From the NCBI RefSeq assembly GCF_030272615.1, contig NC_081408.1, forward strand, positions 305,321,950 through 305,385,949: DNA of 64,000 nucleotides. The letters are read 5' to 3'. The notes beneath the pieces are model-generated. The model did not search any database, was not told the DNA's origin, and was given only the letters and a program-made list of their open reading frames with translations. This document shows, in pieces, positions 44,077 to 55,010 of this stretch (position 1 is its first letter; the number at the start of each line of letters is the position of its first letter). Position numbers and translations under genes: made by a program. The DNA is from Cryptomeria japonica. Lineage: Eukaryota > Streptophyta > Pinopsida > Cupressales > Cupressaceae.

Positions 44077-44890
44077 TGATGCAGCCATAACCGATAAGAA
44101 CCCTCAAAAGAGTCAACCAACTTATGTAGCAAGAGAGACACAAAGGAAGCAATAAGAAAACATAACAAATTCACACAAATAGATTAGATTACAGCCTTAG
44201 AACTTTCAACAATTATCTGACAATCTTCATATTATCATCAAAGAACATTCGGTAGTTAACCGGTTACATGTAGGCTTCAAGCTAGATACAATCTAACCGG
44301 GACTCTAAGAATCAACCAGATCACAACATGCAAGTCTCAATCCTTATTATCAGTTCTACTTCCTCTACCCCCATAAATAATTACATAACATCATATTTAT
44401 ACCCACCGGAACATATCCAGGTCGGCCTCAAAGGATTACATTCACCAATGAAGGAAAATAAAACGTGTAAATAGGTCAACCCTAAGATTTAAGAAATCCT
44501 TCCGAAAAAGAACAACCAAGTGATGCGGTTCAGTAGGAAGGTCGGCCACATGCCAAAGAACATCGAACAAGACCCAAGATGGATCCACATGCCAAGAATC
44601 GCGTTGGTAATGAAGGGAAACCAACTGGTAAGCACAAGAACTGTCCCGGGAACCCAAAAGTAGCGATAATTGATCGGAGAAGAACCCAAATGAACTAGAA
44701 ATCAGGAATCAACCATATAAAACTGCTAGGAAACTGTAAACGAGATCTGCCATGAATAACAAGCAACTACCGATACATGCCGGTAAGAATACAAAAAACT
44801 GCACAAGGAACTAAACAATTTAACAAAACTAAAAGGAAATATTTTTGGTTGATGCAAGATTGCTCATCGATCGAGGATGCTCCTGCATCA
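44077..44890 (-). repeat. 5' LTR of the gag-protease gypsy element
   Basis: On the minus strand it starts TGATGCAGGAGCATCC at 44890 and ends GGCTGCATCA at 44077. A TATA-like GGGTATAAATATGATG is near 44390-44405. Minus-strand open frames across it are not genes. Confidence 0.92.
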
Positions 44891-47800
44891 TATATCATCA
44901 ATGACAAATTTGTTTAAATAAATATATAGTGGTTGTTAAATTTATTCTTAAATAAATATTACATCAAACAATTTCAAAATAGTTGGTATCTCTATTTGAA
45001 CAATTTCAATTACTTTTAAAAATATTGCATGCTTTATTCATTGAACAATATAAGTTACTTTGAACAAAATATGATTCTAGGACATAATATATTTTTTTAA
45101 CAATTTTTCCTTCAATGCTCATTGCTTGGAATATTATGTAAAAGATCTATTTTGCAACTATTGTTTAATATCATTTGCATTTATTTATGCATATAACACA
45201 AGTGTTGTAATTGATAATTTTAATTTTAATTTTTCTATTTGATTAGTTATTTTTAATTTCATGTTTATAATTTTCTATTGTTTAAATTTTCATATTTCGC
45301 CTTCTCATTTCTACATACCATAAAAGTGCCCAACATGGAAAGAAATAAATGCCACCACGTAAATGGGAATTGCCCATTCTAGGCCCAATTGATTCCACCA
45401 CATTGACACATATTTTCTCTACAGATTGTCTATCTACTGAATAATCCTCTAGGTTCATATTAGGTGAATAATTTCTTAAGGGTAGTTCTAATGTGATCTA
45501 ATATTTTGACGTGGTCTCCTGCTTCTTCTCAGATTGCATGGCCTTGGACACAATTCAAAATTCCTAGATAAGTTAGCACATGCATATATTAATAATTATA
45601 TTCTTCCACCAATTGTTTACAATGAATCTATGATGAAATAATGGGTGATTCTCTTGTGGGGGTTTTACTCCCCCATGATATGCATAATAGTGTGAGGTCG
45701 TTTCGTGTGCTTACAATGCTCAACAAATGGATCTCCTTAATAACTGTGAATTGGTCTCAACGCCTTCGAAGGACTCATATTTCTATATAGTCATGTTCCT
45801 CCTTCAACATCCATGACATCCACTCTAGAACTAGAGTCTCTTTACAAAATTGCCAATGTTTTGTCTTCTTATTTGCTGGCTCTTTCTAATTTGTAGTTTC
45901 AAATTTATTATTTTTTTATGCTAATGTTTTTATAATTATAAATATTTTATCAAGCAAGGGAAGCGTTGAAACAATGTTATTCTCCAAAACAAGGAGCTCA
46001 CACCATGATATATTAAAAGGATGATAGTATTCCGGTTTATTAATCTTGATGTATTTAGGCACCTTATAAATGCAAACCTTTGTAGACACTTGTCACCTTT
46101 TCTAAGCAGGATTGAATGTCTTCTTAACTTGGCTAAGCCATGATTCAGCTAAAGCATTGCTTTGTATTTGACCTTCAATATTAACTTGAGAAATTTGATG
46201 TTTTTCGTCTTTCTTGCTTTGTATTTGATAGTTCCTTTGTCATTTATCTTCCACAAATGCTAGAATTCTCTTACCAAGAACGCTAAATCAAACATGACAA
46301 CCAACTGATAAAGATAACAATGAAAATTAAAACCTTTAGATTCAAAATCAATCATATTATTGCTAAGATAATCATTATTCATAATCCAATATATAAAATG
46401 AAGAAGTCACATTTACAATTGTATCATGAATGTTTTGGCTATACTTCAAAATGGCTTTCTCTAAAGATGTGTCTAATGTAATTGAGTGACATCTGATATT
46501 AATGTTTTGGTTTGTTAGCTTGAAATATGTATTTAGAATAAAAGATTAACTTTAAACTTTTATGATGACCATTTGAAGTTGCCTTTTAAATCGTATTATG
46601 TTCACAAAACTTCAAAAAAGTTCTATTCAATTTAACAATATTTATTATATATTATATCAATATTTTTTTTAATTATTCTCATTCTTCTATGTTTGGGTAT
46701 TGTATTTAACTAAAAAGAATTAAAATCCCCTCTTTCTGCTAGCTCTAGCTCCTCGCTAGACTCATAGTTGTAACCATGTAATTGAAATTTGACATATATA
46801 CATTATGTATATTCTACACAATTCCCTTGTTATAGTGAATATATGTTGTCTTTATGTAGATGTATCTCTTGAGCTCTCTTTCGTCAAAAATTTTGTAAGG
46901 GGAGTAGCTTAACTAGAACGAAGAGGGTTTTTGGATTAGTTTGTTTTTTCTTTGTCCGTGTAGTTATGTATGTAGTTGGTGATGATCATGGCTCTTAATT
47001 GTGGTTTTGTGTGTCAAATTTGAAAAATTTAAGAGCATAGAGCTCTTTCATTTGGAGGAAATTAGATTGGTGTTTCTTTAAATTATCACTCATCTGGTAT
47101 TCTGGAAATTTTGAATGGACTTTTTTTTGGAAATTTGGCTTTTGGAAAATAGGTGTGCTACCTCTAATAAAATTGATTGGGATTTTGATCTATGAAAGGC
47201 TGAAGATTTTGATCATCTTCTTAAGATCAATCATGAATATGCTTGCATATTAACAAACATTTTCATGTTCAAAATACACATCATAAAGTGGACTTCTCTA
47301 AAAAACAATTTAGTTATGTATCATGACAATAAGAGCTTGGGAAAATCTTTGTGAGAGACTGATATTTATTAAAACTTGTTCTGCAACAATGGTTCAAGTA
47401 ACACTGTACTACTCAATTCATTGACTAATATCACTTAAAAGACAATGCAATACTATGTCACTACTACTAGCAACCCACACATAAATGTATAAGGTAATTT
47501 GAAATTATCTTTGATGAGGCATTTATCGTTAATTGAAGAACACCCAACTTAATTGAACATATGAGATTTTATTAGCCTAATAAGTTTTTCACATATCTCG
47601 TCCATAAATTATTATGCTTAGTGCACTATTTAATGAATCCATTTCATAAATTTTAGAGTTTAATTTCTTTTTCAAAGTATATAAAAAAATTTACATGGAA
47701 GTCCACTTGGCACATTTTATTCAACTGATCTTTATCTAGATCATAAGTTTCATAGCATAAATTTTCATTGAAAGTAAAAAGAAAAAAAGTTGGTAGTGGA
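44891..47800. other. Intergenic sequence, nothing recognised
   Basis: AT-rich. A small hairpin GTGGGGGTTTTACTCCCCCA-like stretch is at 45657-45675. The part at 45580-45900 is less AT-rich and may be an ancient coding remnant, but no family can be named. Confidence 0.45.
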
Positions 47801-48470
47801 TTAGTATTCCATTGATTATTGCTAACAATGGTAGTAGCAAGTAATACTTTGTGTCTTAATAACTTTCTTTGTAACTACCAATTTTGTACTACATGGCTTC
47901 AATTTAATGGGTCTAATAATAACACCAAAGTGTAATTGAATGGTAGGAAGATGAAAACTCAATTTGAACAATATTAGCATTCCATTGATTATGACTTACA
48001 ATAGTAGTATAAAACAATATTTTGAATCTAAGTTTCTTTGTAACTATCAATTGTGTACCACATTGCTTCAATTCAATGGGCCTAATAGTATCATAAAAGT
48101 GTCTTGAATGGTAGAAAGATGGAAACTATGTTTGGACAATATTAACACTCCATTGACTATGGCTAACAATAGCAATAGTAAACAATATTTTCAATCTTAC
48201 ATAACTTTATTTGTAATTATAAATGTTGTACCACATAACTTCAATTTAGTGGGCCTAATAATAACATCAAAGCATCATTGAATGGTAGGAGGATGAGAAT
48301 CTTGTTTGACCAATATTAGTGTTATTTATTGTGGCTAACAATAGTAGTAGTAAACTATATGTTGAATCCTACATAACGTTCTTTGTAACTATCAATTTCA
48401 TGCTACATGACTTCAATTTAATGGACCTAATAATATCAAAGTGTTATTGAATTGTAGGAAGATGATGTGC
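47801..48470 (+). repeat. Four tandem copies of a repeat of about 170 bp
   Basis: Copies start near 47801, 47974, 48141 and 48315 (periods about 173, 168 and 174). Each holds a CATTGATTATGGCTAACAAT-like start, then ACAATATTTTGAATCT, TCTTTGTAACTATCAATTGT, ACATGGCTTCAATTTAATGG and GAATGGTAGGAAGATGA. Copies are about 80-85 percent alike by eye. Confidence 0.88.
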
Positions 48471-49876
48471 TTTTTTTCTTCCATGACATCATTTTTAGGG
48501 TTATCATAGAGGTCTCCTCGTTGGTTTTTTGTGAATACTAGCATTGCCCATTTTTAAAAATATCCTTGCACTTCAATGACATATATCTCTAACAACTATT
48601 AAATAGCTTTATGTGTTGGATTTAATTTTATTGGACCATACAAAATATTCTTTCAGTGTTACTTTTTGTTTATATTTATTTATCATTAGTCCTTCAATAT
48701 ATCACCTAAAGTATATATTGCTATCAGTGTAACCATTGCACCTTGTTGAGGGGCAAGTGCTAGTTTTAGTTATTGATGCTTAATAATATTTAAGATACTA
48801 TACACTTAAAATTGTCTCGCACCTACGAATGCTAATTTTACTAATTATTTCTCTTTATTAATTAAATAAATTTAATTCTTTAACTTTATTCTTTTAAATT
48901 ATCATCACTCTTCTATTTCAAATTCATAATTCAAATTTTTCTCTAATTCTGTAATCGAATAATCCTTAAATCATTTCCCTTCCAATATTAATTAAATAAT
49001 ATTATTACTTAATTAGTTGTGTTTATTTATTTTAATTAAATGATCTTTATTGTTCAATTAAATCAATTTCTACTATCCTCCCATAATTAAAATAATTACA
49101 CCAAATTATTTAATTAACTAATAGTGTCCTCTCAATTAAATAAATTTCCTATTTTATTTCATTTCATTTCTCTCACATTTCAAATTAAATCAATTTCTTT
49201 CCTAATTCAAATTAATTTTATTTCTCTCGCATTCCAATTCGCTATTTTCGAAAACCGAATTCCCTACAAATAAACCAAAATGCCAATTTCATTCAAATTC
49301 CTACGACACATATAAAAAATGACTAACATTGACTCTCAGTTCCCACTATCTTTTTCTAACTAGTCAATCAGTTCACCTTTTTCAAAATGACTTTTTCTGA
49401 TTAACTCATGTATCCACTCATTAAGTTAGTCAAATGAGTAAAATTATCCATCAAATTCAATCACATTGAGTGATCATCTCCAACCCACTTGTCTTATCAG
49501 TTTTCAACCATTGATCGACTCTGTTGTCAAATAAATCTCGAATGCTCATTCAAACTCTAAAAATTTGTAAATTAAATATCAATTCACAATCACTGATAAC
49601 CACATTCTTTGAATTATTGTGCTATCACTCTGTAAGTTTTGTACAACTTTGAGAGCCAAGTTACCATCATATGCCACAAGGAGGAGAAGAGAAATGGAAG
49701 CCATTTGCTTGGGTTCAACTTTAAGTTTTTGTTGTTAGTGATTTAATTGATTTGTTCTTGTTGTTGAATTTGTTAGCATGCTTCAGTTGTTTACAATTGA
49801 GAATTAGTAATAGATCAAAGTTCATGGCTGCTTTTGTTGGTCTATTGGACATTCCCCCAATTTTTTAGTCATCACA
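48471..49876 (+). repeat. Probable LTR (right part certain only) of an old Tat-type gypsy element
   Basis: The right end is set by the primer-site-like sequence at 49877 and the end ATCACA. The stretch is rich in TTAATTAAATAAATTT words, as is the LTR at 50770-52171. The left end could not be placed. It lies somewhere right of the 170-bp repeat array. Confidence 0.5.
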
Positions 49877-49897
49877 TTTGGTGACCCCGATGTGAAC
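49877..49897 (+). promoter_or_regulatory. Primer binding site of the old Tat-type element
   Basis: TTTGGTGACCCCGATGTGAA differs at only a few places from the site at 52172 of the younger element. Both follow an LTR end in CA. Confidence 0.7.
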
Positions 49898-50769
49898 TAA
49901 CAACAATCTATCTTTTTTATGAGTTTCAAATTTTTGCAGGCTACAGGAAATGGGTTATGCATTTGAAAAATCTACTTTGCAATTGCTTAATTGTTCACAC
50001 AGACCTCCTAACCTATTTCACATTTATAGATATCACTAACACATTCACAAGTTATTTTCACACATGCACAAAATTTATGCCGCATTTGCTAACTACATAC
50101 CAAATATGTATTCTAGAATACCACATACATAGAGAGTAGTGTCACATTCGATGAGTAGAATACCACATACGTGGAGAAGAACATCACATAAGCTAGGTAG
50201 ATTAACTGCATATGCCTAATAGTTTACCACATGTGCTATAATTAGCGACACATTCAACTACTAAAAATTAGAAGGTAAAATCATGAACTTGTCTTTCTTC
50301 AATTCTATCTCTCTCTATTTTTTTTGTCTTTGTTTCTTGTATTTTTATTCTCCTAGATTATGATTTCATGATACAGACTTTTTTTTAGCGTGTTGGCAAA
50401 TGAGGGTGACTTGAAAACTGAAACTACTAATTTGTGTTGTAGGTTCTTAAATAAGTTTGGTTTTGTCATTTTCTTGTATGCATGTGTTTAGTAGCATAAA
50501 CCATATTTTATTTTCTTAAGGAAAATAAACTCTTTCTTGATTGTCTAGTGCTTTGCATATTTTTTGTTATATGCCCCAAAATCTTATGAAAGTGTCATCT
50601 CCCATTGCCTCAGTGGAACCTTGGTGCAAGAGAACTCATAAGATTCTTTATTAGGAGAGGCTTCCTTAGGGATTTCATCACCCCTTGGCTTGATCTTGAG
50701 CAGTTTTTCATTTAAGATGCTACACAAAAAGGTTTGAGAACGAAAGTTATAGCCCAAACCTACTAATCG
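49898..50769 (+). other. Leader fragment of the old Tat-type element
   Basis: The end at about 50629-50762 matches the leader block at 53245-53405 of the younger element: both have GGTGCAAGAGAA, AGAGGC, GGGAT and GAAAGTTATAGCC or GAAAGCTATAGCC in the same order. The match stops where the next LTR begins. This indicates that the younger element inserted here, or that the old leader was cut at this point. Confidence 0.6.
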
Positions 50770-52171
50770 TGTTTGTAGTAACACAAATCTGTCCAGCTTA
50801 ATTAAATAAATATTCGCTATTTATTTGATTAAAAATACACTAGCCATCAGTTAATTAAATTAATATCTAATTAATTTATTCCCAAAACATTCTTCTATTA
50901 ATTAAATAAATTATTCAATTTATTTTAATTAATTCATTAAATCAAATTCAAATCAATTAAATAAATAAAATCTGTTTATTTAATAAAATCCCCTTTTCCT
51001 CTTTTAAATAAATTAAATAAAACATTTATTTAAATCATTATCCCCCCCACTTGCATTTTCCTACAAATGCAACTTGCACACATTTATTGAAATAAATGAA
51101 TTTTTATTTTAATAAAATCCTATTTTCCCTCACCCACCAAATCCACTTGCAAAATCTAATCCCCTTCTAGATTCTTCTAACCTCTTCCTAATTAGCCTAA
51201 TCCATCCCCTAATTATTGTCACATTCCTAAGCAAAATGGAGTCACTTCTCAAAGACTCCAAAGTCTTTGAAAAGCATTTAATGCTTTGTGTGTTCAACAA
51301 ATTAACCCCCAAAGTCTTCCAAGACCACTAATGGCTCTTACATGACCATTTATGGCTCTTACATAACCATTTATGGTTATTTCAAACTTGTCTCCCCAAA
51401 CATTTATTGTTTTGACCATATTCATCCATTTCACATTTGCACAAGAATTTATCCATTGGATAAAAGATTTATTCTTTGAATAAAGAGTTTATTCATTCAA
51501 CCAACCTTGACTTTAACTCCCAAGGTCATATCAAGCATTTAATGCTTATTCCCTCCCCTCTCAACCTATCTCACATTGACACTTGTCATCCTGGAATTGG
51601 GTTGAAAGCCGTCACATGGATTTGAAATCATTCAATCCCGACCCTTGTTGAGATTGCTCAATCTCAACCATCCATTGCTCCATTTTTCCTATAAATAGAG
51701 CCCATTTCTTCATAATCCAGATCCTGAAAACTTGTATGCATTTAAGCTATAGGCATTTTAAGAGAGCATTTTAGCATAATTAACTCATGTATTGTTATTT
51801 TGGTTAAAAATAATCATTTTAGCATCAATAGCATAGTATTAGCTTTTCATTTCACATTTAGAGCACAATACTACAATCTCAATCCTCCATAAGCATCCAT
51901 AGTGCAAAAAGCTGCTGAGAGCTACACTATTTTGGAACTTGGAGAGGAGAGGAACAAAGGAGAAGAAGTCAAGAGCATGTTAGGAGTCATTTGGAGATGC
52001 CTCATCATATTTACCTTCCTAGTTAGATATTCTATCATGCTTTTGGTATCTCTTTTGATATGTTTGTTTAGGAAAGTATTTTGTTTATGATTTCTAACAC
52101 TAACAACTTGGCTTTTCTTCTTGTTTGTGTTTTGTTATCATTCACTAACCTTCCCTTTTTGCAGAGCATCA
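50770..52171 (+). repeat. 5' LTR of the Tat element
   Basis: The right border is firm: GCATCA followed by the primer site at 52172. The left border TGTTTGTAG at 50770 is inferred from where the match to the older leader ends. A TATA box TATAAATAG is at 51690-51698, in TTTTTCCTATAAATAGAGCC. The left part consists of TTAATTAAATAAAT words. Confidence 0.7.
51690..51698 (+). promoter_or_regulatory. TATA box of the Tat LTR
   Basis: TATAAATAG, about 475 bp before the LTR end, would set the start of the genomic RNA. Confidence 0.7.
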
Positions 52172-52192
52172 TTTGGTGAACCCGACGTGAAT
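52172..52192 (+). promoter_or_regulatory. Primer binding site of the Tat element
   Basis: TTTGGTGAACCCGACGTGAA directly after the LTR. The tRNA it pairs with cannot be named without a search. Confidence 0.8.
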
Positions 52193-52263
52193 CCAAGCAC
52201 CAAAAAAATACCATTTTTTTTTTGTAAACTAACATGTCTGATTGTTGAAATTGTCACACAGGT

Positions 52264-52497
52264 TGCGCTTTAGCGCTATTGAACACGTTTTAGCACTACC
52301 GACACCTTTTATTTTAGTGCTATTGTTCTTACAATAGCGCTATTTTCCAAATTCCAGCGCTTTTGGGTTTGTTTTAGCGCGTTTGTTGTTCTTTTGGCAC
52401 TATTGAAAATCTTTTAGCGCTTTTGTCTCTCTATCATTCCTGTTATTTTAGCGCTTTTGTGTTAAATAGCTCTTCTGTTCAAACACAGACTAGCGCT
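52264..52497 (+). repeat. Cluster of AGCGCT palindromes in the Tat leader
   Basis: Perfect AGCGCT at 52272, 52336, 52356, 52416, 52450 and 52492, plus near copies (TGCGCT 52264, AGCACT 52292, AGTGCT 52316, AGCGCG 52376, GGCACT 52396, AGCTCT 52469). Most sit in TTTTAGCGCTATTG or TTTTAGCGCTTTTG. Spacing is irregular, about 20-65 bases. Confidence 0.85.
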
Positions 52498-52639
52498 ATT
52501 GTAACAGAGAGTTGTACGAAAATTCCTTGTAACCAAAAACCAAAAATTTTAGGCTTGTAGAAGCCCACCAAAACATGCGGATTTTTCTAATAAATTGTCT
52601 TTTATGCAGGTTCTAATCTTTTTGTGCAGGGGAAGGAGT

Positions 52640-52940
52640 TAGTTTAAATGCTTTAAAAGTTTCTTTTTTACTTTCTTTCAACAAAAGTTGGTTAAAAAGA
52701 ATCCATTTTTCCTTCTTGCACAAGTTAAAATAAACCTCACATTTTATTTTAGAGTGCATAAAATTAATCTCAAATTTGTTTTTGGTGCTTAAAAAGAAAA
52801 TTCATCTTTCTTTATTGCAAGGTAAAAAGAACCACAAACTTCAAAATTTTGCTTTCATTGCAAGTTAGGGATACATTTTGTTTTGGTGCTTAAAATCAAC
52901 AAAACAAATTTTCTTTCTTGCATCAAACTTAAAAATCACA
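52640..52940 (+). repeat. Degenerate leader repeats of about 85-125 bp
   Basis: Variants of CATTTTGTTTTGGTGCTTAA with AAAAAGAA and TTCTTTCTTGCA recur two to three times between 52640 and 52940 (for example TTTTTGGTGCTTAAAAAG near 52782 and TTTTGGTGCTTAAAATC near 52880). Confidence 0.5.
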
Positions 52941-53244
52941 AGCCACACTTCAATTTTTGGGCAAATAAAAAGAACAATCCACTTGTTTTGATTTTTGCAA
53001 AAACAGATTTTACTTCAAACAAACGTGTTTTTTATTAAGTTGACCAGGATTTTCAAATTCTAGATTACAAAACACATTGCCTTTGAAGTTAAAAAGAACA
53101 TCATGACTGTTGGAGCAACATCTCCAAATAGTTAGATCACATTGCGATGATGGATTAAAAAGAACAAGTGAATTTTGTGTTTGGCACACTTGTGCAAAAA
53201 GTCAGTCGAGTGGTCCTACCTCTAACACACACTATCCTCTCCCT

Positions 53245-53420
53245 TGGCTTTCGTGGTCCTAGGTGCAAGAGAAAAGTGTTAGTAACACTCAAAATTTTAT
53301 CTTTTTAAGAGAGGCCTGCCAAGGGATCGATACTCTTGGGAATGACCTCGAGCGGTAAATCCTTCGAGCCGCTATAGAAATTAGGTGAGAGCGAAAGCTA
53401 TAGCCTTGGGTATAGCTATT
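53245..53420 (+). other. Conserved structured block in the Tat leader
   Basis: Contains overlapping stems CTCGA/TCGAG (53347-53351/53364-53368), AGCGG/CCGCT (53351-53355/53369-53373) and AGCTATA/TATAGCT (53396-53402/53411-53417). A diverged copy of part of this block exists at 50629-50762. Its position between primer site and gag would suit an RNA packaging or translation signal, by inference only. Confidence 0.5.
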
Positions 53421-54003
53421 CCTACAGTGTAACTAGCCGAAAGGACAAATGGGCCCCACCACCAGTTACAAGGCTCTTAAGTGAGTCACTGCAGAATGAA
53501 CTTATGTCCAAAAACATCGAACATGACTAAACACCTTTAAGTAGTAGCCCACCCATCCTATTGATTGAGAATATTTGCGATATAATTTAGTGCAAGAGCA
53601 TAGATGGTTTTGCTCCCAAGATACTCACCATACATATTTCCTTGAGTAGAAACATAGCTTTTTGAAAAGTCACTTGTGGCTTGATAAAAGTGGTGACTCC
53701 CCCATCATAGGGATCATCTATTTGTTATGCTCGTGCAAGACTTAGTATATCACATCCTTACCTGCCACGACGGGATTCATAAGGTATGTAGTACCAAAGT
53801 CGAAGAAATATAAAGATGTGGGCTAAATTTATCACAACTGGCCATTTGACCTTAGGGATAAAAAGTGTTTGAAGTGTGTTCGTTTTAAAGACCAAGTGCA
53901 AATTGAGCCGACTTCAGGCTTTGGAAATACACCTTAAAATACATCTAAAGGAAGGGTCATATACAAGTCCAAGGATTGGGTTGATCTAGACCCATACTCA
54001 TTT

Positions 54004-54558
54004 GTGCCTTTGAGGCTACATTCTTGTGGTTGTGTGCTTGCTTTGTTTTCTTGTCAAAGAAACATCAAATCAAAAAAATCACTTCCAAAAACAAAGTATT
54101 CATCCAACCAAACATCTTTCAAAACAACCAAAAATACCAAAAACAAAGTGCAAACAACAAAGAATCAAACCTTTATGACCATTCTTCACATCTTGCGAAA
54201 GAAGAAGCATCATCAGAATATCAACTTGAAAAGAAGACCATTGAGCTCAAAGGCTTTGATCAAAAGGAGGAAATTCTTCTATATTAATAGACAAATCTTT
54301 GTCTCACATAGAGTCTTTCTACATCACATGTGTCTCTACCTTCAAGGTAAAACAAACGAATTTGGTTCAGAATCATTGAATCGTAGAGCTTTTATGCAAT
54401 ATAGAGCTCTAAGTTATCACAAAAACCAAGGAGGAAAGATTAATCCAAACTTCTTCCCAAACGTCTGCATCACATACAACACAACTCAAGAAATACCACC
54501 AACACCCGAAAGGGAAGAGGTAGAGTTTGTCCCATTTATAACACAAAGTTTTTATTGA
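54004..54558 (+). CDS. Possible extra frame upstream of gag, 184 codons
   Basis: Open from ATG 54004 to 54558. Basic and Asn, Lys and Thr-rich in the first half, then HHMCLYLQGKTNEFGSES and ending EREEVEFVPFITQSFY. Some Tat-lineage elements (Ogre type) carry a frame before gag, so this could be such a gene. I see no domain. A second overlapping frame (54024-54287) competes for the first part, so a frameshift is possible. In this stop-rich element an intact frame of this size is notable. Confidence 0.35.
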   Translation: MPLRLHSCGCVLALFSCQRNIKSKKSLPKTKYSSNQTSFKTTKNTKNKVQTTKNQTFMTILHILRKKKHHQNINLKRRPLSSKALIKRRKFFYINRQIFVSHRVFLHHMCLYLQGKTNEFGSESLNRRAFMQYRALSYHKNQGGKINPNFFPNVCITYNTTQEIPPTPEREEVEFVPFITQSFY

Positions 54559-55010
54559 AGTTGAAGACATCTCATCCATCATCTTATTCATACATCATCA
54601 TTTCATCATCAATCCATTTCCAACTCTCAAAACATTAAGAGGTTCTTGTCCCAAGATCCCTTTTTAGATATTGCTTGAATCAAACACATCACATCACTTT
54701 TTAGATTGTTTCTACATCTAGGATAAGCTCATCCTAAGAGACACATCTACGCAGGTTAAAACTAGTTCATGAGTGAATCCTCTCATTACTAGGTAGTTCA
54801 ATCTGTAACACATCTCAGATTTCTCTACACCTTATCACAATCAAATCTTATCAAAAACAAACAAGCAATTCAAAGAAGGAATTTTGGTTACATCTACCTT
54901 AAAAAGTGCTAGAGATCCACATGCAACACAATTCACCAATCATCAATCTATCATTTCATCAAAAACTCATCATCATTTTCACTCAACTTCAACAAAGACT
55001 CATAAACAAA

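Larger units (their letters stand above)
41271..44890 (-). mobile_element. Gypsy element with two LTRs carrying only gag and protease
   Basis: LTRs of 820 and 814 bp flank 1.99 kb of internal DNA with gag, zinc knuckle and protease on the minus strand. There is no reverse transcriptase, RNase H or integrase. TATAT lies on both outer sides (41266-41270 and 44891-44895). This structure is of the TR-GAG type, a non-autonomous class. The LTRs differ by roughly one base in ten over the stretch compared, so the insertion is old. Confidence 0.93.
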
